Positions 27,259-35,962 of a stretch of 64,000 nucleotides of DNA are shown one piece after another; the stretch's first letter is position 1; each line of letters starts with the position of its first letter. The notes below the pieces were generated by a model. It was not told where the DNA came from, searched no databases, and saw only the letters and a list, made by a program, of their open reading frames with translations. The translations under genes and the position numbers were made by a program. The DNA lies in the NCBI RefSeq assembly GCF_014635885.1, contig NZ_BMDR01000002.1, forward strand, positions 310,001-374,000, read 5' to 3'. The stretch is from Acinetobacter vivianii. Lineage in GTDB: Bacteria > Pseudomonadota > Gammaproteobacteria > Pseudomonadales > Moraxellaceae.

Positions 27259-27639
27259 TTAGAGATCACCATAAGGGCTTGCAACTACCAGCGTGTAACC
27301 ATTGAGATCTCTAAACCAGATCTCCCGATGATGTGCATTGGGATTGTATTTAGGGCCTTCTAAAATTTCGACTTGATGGGTTTGTAGTTTTTGTACAATC
27401 TCATCAAATCGATTGCTTTCAAACCATAATAAAACGCCGTTGCCAATCAGTCGCTTGGGATCACCAATATGTGGATGCTCATGTGCTTGCCATTGATGCA
27501 ACTGCAACACCATACATTGTTCAAACAGTAACTGTTCATATTCTTTGCCGCCATGACCACTTTCTAAGCCAAGTACTGTTTGGTACCACTGACTGGTTTT
27601 CTCAACATCTGCAACTGCAATTAAAGGTTGTGGATACAT
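27259..27639 (-). CDS. VOC-family (glyoxalase/bleomycin-resistance-like) protein
   Basis: A 126-residue single-domain vicinal-oxygen-chelate protein: PLIAVADVEKTSQWYQTVLGL begins the first beta-alpha-beta-beta-beta module and REIWFRDLNGYTLVVASP ends the second. Metal ligands are plausibly His/Glu but cannot be fixed without alignment. The substrate is unknown. It lies 17 bases downstream of the HxlR-type regulator gene on the same strand and is probably cotranscribed with it. Confidence 0.85.
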   Translation of the reverse strand: MYPQPLIAVADVEKTSQWYQTVLGLESGHGGKEYEQLLFEQCMVLQLHQWQAHEHPHIGDPKRLIGNGVLLWFESNRFDEIVQKLQTHQVEILEGPKYNPNAHHREIWFRDLNGYTLVVASPYGDL

Positions 27640-27656
27640 ATTCGTACCTCATTGTG

Positions 27657-28040
27657 TTATTCGATTTCTTGTTCTTGTATCGAATCAAAATGTTGTTGAG
27701 CGTAGATGACCTGTTCGATATTACTTTCAGCCCAATCTTTTAATTGATACGCCATTTCTGCAACTTCTAAGCCGAGTGGCGTGAGTGAGTAATCAACCCG
27801 AATCGGTGCGGTATTCTGGACTTGCCGTTGAATAAAGCCATCACGTTCCAGCATTTTCAGCTTCTGAGACAATACTTTCGGTGAAATGCCTTGAATACTT
27901 TTTTTCAGTAAATTGAAGTGCTGAGTCTCTCGGGCAAGCACATTGATAATCATTAAAACCCATTTATCTGCAATTTTTTCGAAAAATAAACGTGCAGGAC
28001 AATGTTGTTGATAAATATCATATTTTAATGCTTGATTCAT
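27657..28040 (-). CDS. HxlR-family winged-helix transcriptional regulator
   Basis: A 127-residue MarR-like winged-helix protein. The family pattern is clear: CPARLFFEKIADKWVLMIINVL (with Cys14, often redox-active in this family), FNLLKKSIQGISPKVLSQKLKMLERDGFIQRQV for the recognition helix and wing, and YSLTPLGLEVAEMAYQLKDWAE. Members such as HypR, QorR and YodB respond to quinones, aldehydes or other electrophiles. It is divergent from a flavodoxin-type gene, and the gap carries a palindrome, so it probably controls that gene and itself. Confidence 0.9.
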   Translation of the reverse strand: MNQALKYDIYQQHCPARLFFEKIADKWVLMIINVLARETQHFNLLKKSIQGISPKVLSQKLKMLERDGFIQRQVQNTAPIRVDYSLTPLGLEVAEMAYQLKDWAESNIEQVIYAQQHFDSIQEQEIE

Positions 28041-28074
28041 TTTAAAACCCTCAATTTTTTCAACTGAATATCCC

Positions 28075-28123
28075 TAGTTACCAAATGGTAACTAATTGAC
28101 ACCTAGTTTCTAAAATATATCAT
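28075..28123 (+). promoter_or_regulatory. Flavodoxin promoter and likely HxlR operator
   Basis: The inverted repeat TAGTTACCAAATGGTAACTA (28075-28094) has 8-bp arms. It abuts a promoter with TTGACA (28096-28101), a 16-base spacer and TATCAT (28118-28123) leading to the flavodoxin gene at 28158. An HxlR dimer would bind next to the -35 box. The pairing with this regulator is inferred from position. Confidence 0.7.
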
Positions 28124-28157
28124 TAAATCGAACTTTTTAAAAATTCTGGATAAATCC

Positions 28158-28712
28158 ATGACAAAAATTGCGGTTGTATATTTCTCTGGCTATGGTCATA
28201 CCAAAGTGATTGCTGAAACCTTTGCTGGTGCAATTGATGCCTCTCTGATTGAAATTGATCAGAATGGTGAGATTACTGAACAAGACTGGCAAACGCTTAA
28301 TGACGCACAAGGTATTGTTTTTGGTGCACCAACTTATATGGCAGCAACGCCGTGGCAGTTTAAGAAATTTGCTGATGCTTCTTCTAAAATCTGGTTTACC
28401 CGCGGCTGGCAAGATAAGGTTTTTGCGGGCTTTACCAACAGTGCGAGTTTGAATGGTGATAAGCAAGTCACCTTAATCCAGTTGCAAACCTTGGCGTCAC
28501 AGCACGGTGGCATTTGGGTGAGCTTGGGTTTATTACCAGCCAATACCAAAGCGGCTAAACGCGAGGATATTAATAATTTGGGTGGTTCAGTTGGTTTGTT
28601 GGTTCAGTCACCGTCAGATGCCAGTGTCGATGAGATTCCAATAGGTGATTTAGAGACTGCGAAGCTTTACGCTCAACGTGTGAAAGCAATTGTTGAAAAG
28701 TTGCATGGTTAA
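28158..28712 (+). CDS. Flavodoxin-fold NAD(P)H oxidoreductase (WrbA-like)
   Basis: A 184-residue flavodoxin-fold protein. The FMN phosphate loop is at residues 7-14 (YFSGYGHT), the second FMN loop has GAPTYMAATPWQFKKF, and NSASLNGDKQVTLIQLQTLASQHGGIWVSLGL is typical of the WrbA/flavodoxin_2 family. Such proteins reduce quinones by two electrons. Divergence from an HxlR-type regulator supports a role in quinone or electrophile defence. A bidirectional terminator separates it from the convergent permease gene. Confidence 0.88.
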   Translation: MTKIAVVYFSGYGHTKVIAETFAGAIDASLIEIDQNGEITEQDWQTLNDAQGIVFGAPTYMAATPWQFKKFADASSKIWFTRGWQDKVFAGFTNSASLNGDKQVTLIQLQTLASQHGGIWVSLGLLPANTKAAKREDINNLGGSVGLLVQSPSDASVDEIPIGDLETAKLYAQRVKAIVEKLHG

Positions 28713-28725
28713 AATGAAAGATAAT

Positions 28726-28753
28726 AAAAAAGGCGCATTGAGCGCCTTTTTTA
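28726..28753. terminator. Bidirectional terminator between the flavodoxin and permease genes
   Basis: GGCGC / GCGCC stem between an A-tract and a T-tract, serving two converging genes. Confidence 0.85.
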
Positions 28754-28771
28754 TTTTAAATCAGATGAAGA

Positions 28772-30184
28772 TTAGTGCTTGTCATCAAATTCATTATGTT
28801 GTGGTGCGTTGTATTTAAAGCCTTTGGTTTTATAACCCAAGTATAAAATACCAAACATTGCCCACCATAAACCGAATTTCAGTGCCGACTCTTCAATTTC
28901 AAGCCACATTGCAAAGATGCTGATAAAGCCGAGCAAAGGAATAATCACAAAGCTGATAATGTCTTTCAGGTTTTTAGTTCGGCCATCTCGTAATGCATAT
29001 CGAGAAATAACAGACAGGTTTACAAAGGTAAATGCTGTCAGTGCACCAAAACTAATCATTGAAATAACAATATCCAGATCCATAAAGCCCGCAGTCAATG
29101 CGACTAAACCGACAATGATAATGTTATACGACGGTGTAAAAGTCTTCGGGCTAATATGACCGAAAATCTTCTTGTTAATCACGCCGTCTCGACCCATCAC
29201 GTACATTAAGCGAGAAACGCCTGCATGTGCAGAAATCCCTGATGCCATGACCGTTACAATTGCAAAAGCAAGTACGTAAGACTGGAATAATGAACCGCCG
29301 ACCAAAAGCAGAATCTCAGGTTGAGTTTCAGCAATATTGGTGAAATACGACTTAGGATCATTCGGGAAGTAAATCTGCATGAAGTAAGTGCTAATAATGA
29401 AAATAACACCAGCAAATAATGCAGTCAGGAAAATCGCTTTCGGTAAGGTTTTTTCTGTATCTTTGGTTTCTTCTGCCAAAGAGCTGAGAGAGTCAAAACC
29501 TGTAAATGAGAAGCAGAGTAGGGTTGCACCTGTAATTAATGCACCAACCGAGGTTAGTTCATTCCAGAAGGGTTCCATACTCCATAACTGATAGCGGGTT
29601 TCAGCCGTAATCGCGCCATCCGCATTGATCCCCATTTGCAATTTGTCATAAACCAGATAGGTAAATGTCGCAATCACAATCAACTGTACCAGTACAATCC
29701 AGCTATTAAAGTTGGCGACAAAACGGGCACCACGTAAGTTGATCCCTGTCATAAATGCGGTGAGCACAACCACCCAGACCCAATGATTCACCGTTGGGAA
29801 CAAGGCTTCTAGATAAATCACCGCCAAGATAATATTGACCATCGGCGAAAGTAAATAATCCAGCCAAGATGACCAACCCACCATGAAACCTACATTGGGA
29901 TGAATTGATTTTTGTGCATAGGTATAAGCCGATCCTGATGATGGGTATCGACGAATCATGTGACCATAACTGATTGAAGTAAATAAGATTGCAATCAGGG
30001 CAACAATATAGGAGGTCGGAACATGGTGATGACTTTCTTCCGAAACCAATCCGAAAGTGTCAAACAAAGTCATGGGTTGGATGTAAGCTAAACCAATAAT
30101 GATAATGTGCCAAAGACCGAGTGTCTTTTGCAGCTTAGCTACCGATGGAGTCCCAGAGATATTTGTCAACGGCGTTATCCTCAT
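28772..30184 (-). CDS. puuP: APC-family permease, PuuP-like putrescine importer
   Basis: A 470-residue amino acid-polyamine-organocation transporter with twelve membrane helices. It resembles E. coli PuuP over its whole length: LGLAYIQPMTLFDTFGLVS in helix 1, SGSAYTYAQKSIHPNVGFMVGWSSWLDYLLSPM in helices 2-3, GATLLCFSFTGFDSLSSLAEET in helix 6 and ASGISAHAGVSRLMYVMGRD in helix 8. PuuP imports putrescine with protons, so polyamine or related amine uptake is likely. No putrescine catabolic genes flank it here, so the substrate is inferred from sequence only. Confidence 0.82.
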   Translation of the reverse strand: MRITPLTNISGTPSVAKLQKTLGLWHIIIIGLAYIQPMTLFDTFGLVSEESHHHVPTSYIVALIAILFTSISYGHMIRRYPSSGSAYTYAQKSIHPNVGFMVGWSSWLDYLLSPMVNIILAVIYLEALFPTVNHWVWVVVLTAFMTGINLRGARFVANFNSWIVLVQLIVIATFTYLVYDKLQMGINADGAITAETRYQLWSMEPFWNELTSVGALITGATLLCFSFTGFDSLSSLAEETKDTEKTLPKAIFLTALFAGVIFIISTYFMQIYFPNDPKSYFTNIAETQPEILLLVGGSLFQSYVLAFAIVTVMASGISAHAGVSRLMYVMGRDGVINKKIFGHISPKTFTPSYNIIIVGLVALTAGFMDLDIVISMISFGALTAFTFVNLSVISRYALRDGRTKNLKDIISFVIIPLLGFISIFAMWLEIEESALKFGLWWAMFGILYLGYKTKGFKYNAPQHNEFDDKH

Positions 30185-30370
30185 AATCGTTGATCAAGGA
30201 TCAGCTATGGTTTAAGGATCATTTGAGACGAAATGATCCCCCCTACAGAAAAAACGAAGTGCGCCAATCTATCGTAAAACGCTATAAATTGGCAGTACTT
30301 TTACACTTTTTTTAGCAACTTTTTTGCCAAAAAGGTAAACAAAAAGATGAATAAAGATTCACTGAAATAA

Positions 30371-30398
30371 AATAAAGCCTCAAAATTGAGGCTTTATT
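30371..30398 (-). terminator. Terminator of the SCP2-like/ADH pair
   Basis: Stem AATAAAGCCTC / GAGGCTTTATT with a six-base loop, just after the alcohol dehydrogenase stop on the minus strand. Confidence 0.75.
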
Positions 30399-30425
30399 TC
30401 AATTAAAATTATTTAATTCAATGTA

Positions 30426-31610
30426 TTACCATGCTTTTTGCAGGATTGCACGAATATCTTGCAGGTTTGCTTCTTTGGGATTGTAAATGATTGAGCCATC
30501 ATTCAATGCTTTTTCAGCCACTTCATCTAGTTGTGCTTCGGTAACTTTACCTGTTTCACGTAAGGTACGTGGTAACTTGGTTAGACTAAATAAGCGGTCA
30601 CGCATTGCAAGAACCGTCGCAATGGCTTTATCTGCACGGAGATTAGCTGGTGTTTGTGCATAAATATCCGCACCTGCAAGTGGAAGCAGTAATTCGCCAA
30701 TCTTGTCGCCATTGATCTCTTTGTTATATTCGAGCACGTATGGCAAGAATAAGTTCATGCACAATCCATGCGGCAGATGAGCAACGGCACCAAGTGCATG
30801 ACCCAGTGAATGGACTAAACCGACCATTGAATTTGAGAAGGCGATCCCAGCCATTGTTGATGCTTGAGCAAGTTCTAGACGACCTTGTGCATCGCTTGGA
30901 TTGTCTAAAACTTTAAACAGGTTTTCGCTGATCTTTTTAATCCCTGCGCTTGCATAGGCATCACTAAGCGGATTGGCTGCCAAACAGGTATAAGCTTCAA
31001 CACAGTGTGTCAGTGCATCCATACCTGTCATAGCTGTCAAATGCGGTGGCAAGGTCTGGGTCATGCGTGGATCCAGAATCGCAGCATGTGGCATCAAATA
31101 GTAAGAGGCAAAAGCCAGTTTTACATTGCGTTGCGTATCAGAAACAACAGCGACCATGGTTACTTCTGAACCGGTACCAGAAGTGGTTGGAATCACGAAG
31201 AATGGTTTGAGTGGTTTTGGTAGGTTGTGCGCACCTGAATATTGCAATAGGTCATCGCCGCCTTCAGACACCAAGATGTTGGTTGCTTTAGAGGTATCAA
31301 TGACGGAACCTCCACCAATCGCAATGATCGCATCACATTTTTGCTTGCGATATAGTTCAGCAGCTAGGCGAACCACTTCCAGACTTGAATCGGGTGGCAC
31401 ATCATCAAAAATCGCACCAATGACTGCATCAGTTGTGCTGAAAGCAGCTTCGATTGGGCTGAGTAAACCATTGGCACGCACGCCTTTATCGGTAATGATC
31501 ATTGGGCGTTTTGCGCCTAAAGTCGCTAATTCAAAAGGGATGTGCTCTAACGCAGCGTTACCAGCAATGACTTTTACAGGACAGAAAAACTCGTAATAAG
31601 GCTTAGCCAT
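30426..31610 (-). CDS. Iron-containing alcohol dehydrogenase
   Basis: A 394-residue group III (Fe-dependent) alcohol dehydrogenase that interconverts alcohols and aldehydes with NAD(P). The cofactor-binding GGGSVIDTSKATN and TTSGTGSEVT segments are present. The metal site is formed by Asp and His residues from MTGMDALTHCVEAY, SLGHALGAVAHLPHG and nearby (HSLGHALG). The family includes YiaY/FucO-like enzymes; the specific substrate is unknown. It follows the SCP2-like gene by a single base, so the two are one operon, which hints at a hydrophobic substrate. Confidence 0.93.
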   Translation of the reverse strand: MAKPYYEFFCPVKVIAGNAALEHIPFELATLGAKRPMIITDKGVRANGLLSPIEAAFSTTDAVIGAIFDDVPPDSSLEVVRLAAELYRKQKCDAIIAIGGGSVIDTSKATNILVSEGGDDLLQYSGAHNLPKPLKPFFVIPTTSGTGSEVTMVAVVSDTQRNVKLAFASYYLMPHAAILDPRMTQTLPPHLTAMTGMDALTHCVEAYTCLAANPLSDAYASAGIKKISENLFKVLDNPSDAQGRLELAQASTMAGIAFSNSMVGLVHSLGHALGAVAHLPHGLCMNLFLPYVLEYNKEINGDKIGELLLPLAGADIYAQTPANLRADKAIATVLAMRDRLFSLTKLPRTLRETGKVTEAQLDEVAEKALNDGSIIYNPKEANLQDIRAILQKAW

Positions 31611-31611
31611 G

Positions 31612-32145
31612 TTATGCGCTCCGTTTCAGATATGATTTTGCGACTTTAAGATAAATATTTTTTGCACCTGCGAATTTTTCTTTTAATGTCAATTCAGCAG
31701 GGTAGCGTTTCACAGCAAGTGAAGCGATCAATTTTGGTAGGATCAAGGCTTCCATTTTATTCAGGCAACGCACCAGACGAATGGCGCTGGAGACATCACC
31801 ATCAGCGATCATACGGTCATTGGCAAAGGCTTGAGCTGTACTTTCCTGGAATGAAAATACCAGAAAGGCATGGGTCAGATGCTTGAAAGTAATGGTTAAA
31901 TCTGGCTTGCCTTTGTAGTTTGGCAGAAGCTCTAATTGTTTTTCTTCGGTCACTCGAGCAATGAATGCAGGCCCATTTGGAAAAACATTCATTGAAAGGA
32001 TAAAACCAACAGGAAACTTGGACACTTCCTCTTGTACTTCACGATCCACTTGGCTTGCCATTACGAGGCCACGACCCACGACATCCATCATGAGTTTGAC
32101 ATAGGCAAATTGCAAAGTGGGCTTCACTGCTTTGGTTGAAATCAC
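31612..32145 (-). CDS. SCP2 sterol-carrier-like protein
   Basis: A 177-residue protein. The part from about residue 40 to 150 resembles the SCP2 lipid-binding domain: LPNYKGKPDLTITFKHLTHAFLVFSFQESTAQAFANDRMIADGDVSSAIRLVRCLNKMEALIL. No signal peptide is seen. SCP2 domains bind sterols, fatty acyl chains or hopanoids. The C-terminus is basic (KNIYLKVAKSYLKRSA) and might contact membranes. Its stop is one base from the start of the Fe-ADH gene, so it is probably translated together with that gene and may present a long-chain substrate to it. The family call is by eye. Confidence 0.65.
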   Translation of the reverse strand: MISTKAVKPTLQFAYVKLMMDVVGRGLVMASQVDREVQEEVSKFPVGFILSMNVFPNGPAFIARVTEEKQLELLPNYKGKPDLTITFKHLTHAFLVFSFQESTAQAFANDRMIADGDVSSAIRLVRCLNKMEALILPKLIASLAVKRYPAELTLKEKFAGAKNIYLKVAKSYLKRSA

Positions 32146-32226
32146 TTGCTCATCCCTTATTAAAATTATGCAAAAGCTAATTTAGAGCTTTTACTCTAAT
32201 TTATTTTATCAGGATTGAAAAGTAAA

Positions 32227-32880
32227 TTATTCAGATTTGACTACAAGGTCATTAAAGAAGTCGGTATTTTTTAAATAAGCAATGAAAGTATCACAGAGCT
32301 GTTCAAAGCTTGGATAATCTTCAAGTAAGTCTTGCAGGCGCACCATTTCTAAACCTGCATAGCCACATGGGTTAATGGTTTGAAAGCCTGTTAAGTCACA
32401 GTCAATATTGAGCGCAAGACCATGATAGCTACGACCACGACGAATCTTAAAGCCTAATGAACCGATTTTTCGTCCATCTACATACACTCCAGGTGCATCG
32501 GGTTTGGCGTAGGCATCGATATTGTACTGTTTGAGCAGGTCAATCATGGCTTGTTCAGCAAAACTCACCAAAGTACGGACATGCCATTTCAAGCGATTTA
32601 GATCCAGAAGGAAATAGGCCACCAGTTGGCCTTTGCCATGCCAAGTGACTTGACCACCACGATCTGTATGAACAATTGGCAGATTACTGTGCATGAGGAT
32701 GTGTTCGGCTTTACCTGCTTGACCTTGGGTCAAAACATCCTGATGTTGTAATAACCAGACTTCATCAGGGGTGTTTTCATCACGATGGGTTGTGAAGTCC
32801 TTCATGGCTTCAAAACGAGTCGTGTAATCTTGTAGATCATTGAAACAACGAATGATTAAACTTGGTTTTACAGCACTCAT
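32227..32880 (-). CDS. lipB: Octanoyltransferase LipB
   Basis: A 217-residue enzyme that moves octanoate from acyl carrier protein to lipoyl domains, the first step of endogenous lipoate synthesis. [21 protein letters not shown] is the family signature. The catalytic pair appears as Lys145 ([15 protein letters not shown]) and Cys172 (NPCGYAG). It serves the lipoyl domain of SucB encoded at 51655. The ybeD-like gene lies upstream, as in E. coli, but a terminator separates them. lipA is not in the window. Confidence 0.96.
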   Translation of the reverse strand: MSAVKPSLIIRCFNDLQDYTTRFEAMKDFTTHRDENTPDEVWLLQHQDVLTQGQAGKAEHILMHSNLPIVHTDRGGQVTWHGKGQLVAYFLLDLNRLKWHVRTLVSFAEQAMIDLLKQYNIDAYAKPDAPGVYVDGRKIGSLGFKIRRGRSYHGLALNIDCDLTGFQTINPCGYAGLEMVRLQDLLEDYPSFEQLCDTFIAYLKNTDFFNDLVVKSE

Positions 32881-32988
32881 TACAACAGAATTTCCTTTGC
32901 AAATTTTAATGGGTTAGTGGCGTAATTATGTAATGATTTTGAGAAGATAAATAGCGATTTATCAACAGGAAGGATATTATTTTTACGC

Positions 32989-33023
32989 AAAAAAAATCCA
33001 AAACACTTTCGCATTTTGGATTT
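32989..33023 (-). terminator. Terminator of the ybeD-like gene
   Basis: Stem AAATCCAAAA / TTTTGGATTT with a 10-base loop. Read on the minus strand it is followed by a long T-run. Confidence 0.8.
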
Positions 33024-33028
33024 CTCTA

Positions 33029-33316
33029 TTAAAGCGCTGTCTTGATTAAAGGACAGGCTGCAAGATCAGCATATAACGCATGAACTTGTTCCAGCTCTTC
33101 AAAGCGTAATTGGGCTGTTAAAGAGTGGTATTTACCTGTACGTGAAGGCTGAACTTTTACTGAGTTGCCATCAAATTCAGGGAAGTGCTTCTGCAAAATA
33201 TCAACAACAGCGACTCGAAGTTCATCCCCTGCATTACCAATCAATTTGATTGGATAGTCCATTGGGAAGACCCAAAGATGTTCTTGTAATTCACGAGAAG
33301 GAGTGCGGTCTAACAT
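33029..33316 (-). CDS. YbeD/DUF493-family protein
   Basis: A 95-residue ACT-like small protein. FPMDYPIKLIGNAGDELRVAVVDILQKHFPEFDGNSVKVQPSRTGKYHSLTAQLRFEELEQVHALYADL matches YbeD (DUF493), whose role is unknown but whose gene often sits beside lipB. The ATG at 33316 has AGAGG six bases upstream; a longer frame to 33346 runs into a hairpin and is not used. Confidence 0.9.
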   Translation of the reverse strand: MLDRTPSRELQEHLWVFPMDYPIKLIGNAGDELRVAVVDILQKHFPEFDGNSVKVQPSRTGKYHSLTAQLRFEELEQVHALYADLAACPLIKTAL

Positions 33317-33402
33317 GAGCAACCTCTTAATTTGAAACGCCTGCATCAGTGCAGGCGCTTTTGATCTAATACATAGATGGGGATGAAGTATTGAACTTCA
33401 AG

Positions 33403-33434
33403 TCTTGAATAAGGGCTTTAGCCCTCACTCAAGA
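33403..33434 (-). terminator. Hairpin downstream of rpoD
   Basis: Interrupted stem TCTTGA / TCAAGA enclosing AGGGC / GCCCT, 12 bases after the rpoD stop. It lacks a strong T-run, so terminator function is probable but not certain. A second hairpin, CGCCTGCA / TGCAGGCG, lies at 33338-33357. Confidence 0.55.
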
Positions 33435-33445
33435 TGTCCCAAAGA

Positions 33446-35332
33446 TTAGTCGTTTTCCAAGAATGAACGTAAGTGTTCAGAACGAGAAGGGTGGCGAAGC
33501 TTACGTAATGCTTTCGCTTCAATCTGACGAATACGTTCACGTGTAACGTCAAACTGTTTACCTACTTCTTCTAAAGTATGATCGGTTGGCATATCGATAC
33601 CAAAACGCATTTTCAATACTTTCGCTTCACGTTCAGTCAAGTTTTCAAGCACTTCACGCGTCGCTTCTTTCAAGCCTTCCGAGGTCGCAGCATCTACTGG
33701 AGAAGTGATGTTTGAGTCCTCAATGAAGTCACCAAGATGCGAATCTTCATCATCACCGATCGGTGTTTCCATCGAAATCGGTTCTTTTGCGATTTTAAGT
33801 ACTTTACGAACCTTAACTTCGTCCATTTCCAGACGTTCACCTAATTCTTCAGGTGTAGGCTCACGGCCCATTTCTTGAAGTAGCTGACGAGACACACGGT
33901 TGATTTTGTTGATCGTTTCAATCATGTGTACTGGAATACGAATGGTACGTGCCTGATCCGCAATCGAACGGGTAATCGCCTGACGAATCCACCAAGTTGC
34001 ATAAGTCGAGAATTTATAACCACGACGATATTCAAACTTGTCTACGGCTTTCATCAAACCGATGTTACCTTCCTGAATAAGATCGAGGAATTGTAAACCA
34101 CGGTTGGTGTATTTTTTCGCAATCGAAATTACCAAACGCAAGTTGGCCTCAACCATTTCTTTTTTGGCACGGCGTGCTTTCGCTTCGCCCACAGCCATAC
34201 GTTTAGAAATCTCTTTGATGTCTTTAACGTTTAAGCCAAGGTCTTTCTCGATATCGGCAATCTTTTGCTGGAATGCCAATACGTCTGGACGTACTTTTTC
34301 CAAATGTGCTTTGGTTTCAGCAGGTGCTTTTGCAATTTGTTCGTCTAACCATGCAGGATTCGATTCTTGCTCAGGGAAGGTGGTACGGAACTGGTTACGG
34401 TCCATACGGCCACGACGTACTGCATAACGCATGATTTCACGTTCATTTGAACGGATTTGTTCATGTGTACCACGAATCATTTCTGAAATGATTTCAAACA
34501 GACGTGGCGTAAATTTGAACATCATGAACACAGCAGCAAGCGCTTCGAGTGCCGCTTTCGCTTCTTCACTGTTACGACCGTGTTTTGCCACAACTGTTTT
34601 TGTTTCGTTCCAAGCCGCTTCTAATTCTGAGAAACGAACTTTAGCAACTTCTGGGTCTGGACCTGAATCACCTTCAGAGTCATCATCACCTTCAGATTCT
34701 TCTTCTTCGTCATCATCATCAAGTTTGACGTCTTTGGCTTTAGAAGAATCTTTCTCTTCATCTTCTTCTTCAATCTCAGCTTCTTCTAGAACTTCTGGAA
34801 TTTCTTCGTCAGTTTCCGGATCTAAATAGCCAGAAAGAATATCGGCAAGACGACGTTCGCCAGTTAAAAAATCATTATATTCTTGTAAAACAACTTCAAC
34901 AGCATTTGGCCAGTAAGCAATCGAATGTAAAACGTCACGAATACCTTCTTCGATGCGTTTTGCAATGCTAATTTCGCCTTCACGTGTAAGAAGTTCAACT
35001 GTACCCATTTCACGCATATACATACGTACAGGGTCAGTGGTACGACCAGGCTCACTTTCAACCGATGCTAATACGGCAGCAGCTTCTTCTTCGGCAACTT
35101 CGTCAGCAGCTTCGGTTGATTCACCAAACATGGTGTCATCAGTTTCTGGCGCACGTTCATGCACTGGAATACCAACGTCTTGAAGCATCTGGATGATGTC
35201 TTCAATCTGCTCACTTTCCGTAATTGAGTCTGGTAGATGATCGTTAACCTCAGCGTAAGTTAAATAACCTTGCTCTTTGCCTCGGCTAATCAGAGCCGCT
35301 ACTTGCGAAGTAGGGGAATTCATATCGCTCAT
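33446..35332 (-). CDS. rpoD: RNA polymerase primary sigma factor RpoD (sigma-70)
   Basis: A 628-residue housekeeping sigma factor. Region 1.1 is at about 1-80 and region 1.2 is [31 protein letters not shown]. Regions 2.1-2.4 run from [58 protein letters not shown]. Region 3 starts at [19 protein letters not shown], and region 4.2 has [31 protein letters not shown]. The non-conserved region between 1.2 and 2.1 contains a very acidic, low-complexity stretch (about residues 170-226). Two ATGs (35332, 35323) are possible; the first is used. Divergent from the small acidic protein gene. Confidence 0.98.
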   Translation of the reverse strand: MSDMNSPTSQVAALISRGKEQGYLTYAEVNDHLPDSITESEQIEDIIQMLQDVGIPVHERAPETDDTMFGESTEAADEVAEEEAAAVLASVESEPGRTTDPVRMYMREMGTVELLTREGEISIAKRIEEGIRDVLHSIAYWPNAVEVVLQEYNDFLTGERRLADILSGYLDPETDEEIPEVLEEAEIEEEDEEKDSSKAKDVKLDDDDEEEESEGDDDSEGDSGPDPEVAKVRFSELEAAWNETKTVVAKHGRNSEEAKAALEALAAVFMMFKFTPRLFEIISEMIRGTHEQIRSNEREIMRYAVRRGRMDRNQFRTTFPEQESNPAWLDEQIAKAPAETKAHLEKVRPDVLAFQQKIADIEKDLGLNVKDIKEISKRMAVGEAKARRAKKEMVEANLRLVISIAKKYTNRGLQFLDLIQEGNIGLMKAVDKFEYRRGYKFSTYATWWIRQAITRSIADQARTIRIPVHMIETINKINRVSRQLLQEMGREPTPEELGERLEMDEVKVRKVLKIAKEPISMETPIGDDEDSHLGDFIEDSNITSPVDAATSEGLKEATREVLENLTEREAKVLKMRFGIDMPTDHTLEEVGKQFDVTRERIRQIEAKALRKLRHPSRSEHLRSFLEND

Positions 35333-35377
35333 CTTTGCTTACTCTTTTGTTGAATCTGTGGCGGTGAAAAACCGTGC

Positions 35378-35386
35378 ATGATAGCA
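35378..35386 (-). promoter_or_regulatory. Candidate extended -10 promoter of rpoD
   Basis: On the minus strand TGCTATCAT is an extended -10 (TGn-TATnnT) 46 bases before the rpoD start. The -35 region is weak, as expected for this promoter type. Confidence 0.5.
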
Positions 35387-35610
35387 CAATTCACGATGAA
35401 TGTTTTGGATTTGATCCGTTTGCTCTAAATAAAAAATAGATTTGATTTCACGTTTGTTCATTGAATATGGGGTTAAGTCATAATTTTTCAAGCGTAATTC
35501 CTGTTTAAAGAACTTTTTTCATTGTTGATGTCCCTGAATTATAAATACACAAAAAAACTGCCGAAAAAAAGTACAAAACACGGTTTTATGGTAAAAAAAA
35601 CAAATAAAAC

Positions 35611-35639
35611 TTGACAAGGTGGGCCAAGACCGATAAATA
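35611..35639 (+). promoter_or_regulatory. Candidate promoter of the small acidic protein gene
   Basis: A consensus TTGACA (35611-35616), a 17-base spacer and TAAATA (35634-35639), 40 bases before the GTG start at 35680. The -10 is poor. Confidence 0.45.
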
Positions 35640-35679
35640 GCGGCTAGACCCATTAACATTTTTTCATTAGAGGTACTTA

Positions 35680-35886
35680 GTGTCTTCTACAGATTTTGAA
35701 CTAGATGATGATAACTACGGTGAAGATGATGTTGGTTTTGATGAGTCATCAGGAAAAATCAGCGCTAAAGAATCATTAGAAAAGCGCCGTTTAATTGATG
35801 ACCTTTTAGCTCAACGTCGTTTAGAACGAGAATTAAAAGATTTTGACTATGATTTCGACGATGATGACCTTGACGACGAAGACTAA
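35680..35886 (+). CDS. Small acidic PA3496-like protein
   Basis: A 68-residue, strongly acidic protein with a central basic helix (SLEKRRLIDDLLAQRRLERELKDF) between acidic ends (ELDDDNYGEDD, DYDFDDDDLDDED). The central pattern matches the PA3496 family of Pseudomonas, listed as a putative envelope-integrity protein; its function is not established. Translation starts at GTG. The UPF0149 gene follows 76 bases later and may be on the same transcript. Confidence 0.72.
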   Translation: MSSTDFELDDDNYGEDDVGFDESSGKISAKESLEKRRLIDDLLAQRRLERELKDFDYDFDDDDLDDED

Positions 35887-35962
35887 GCGAAATTGCTAAG
35901 ACTTCACGCCCGAAAATGTTATGCTGTTGCCGATGTATTTTTAAAATTGGATTAAACAAAGA

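Larger units (their letters stand above)
35333..35679. other. Divergent promoter region between rpoD and the small acidic protein gene
   Basis: A 347-bp AT-rich gap with a candidate promoter for each flanking gene. No gene is visible in it. Confidence 0.6.
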
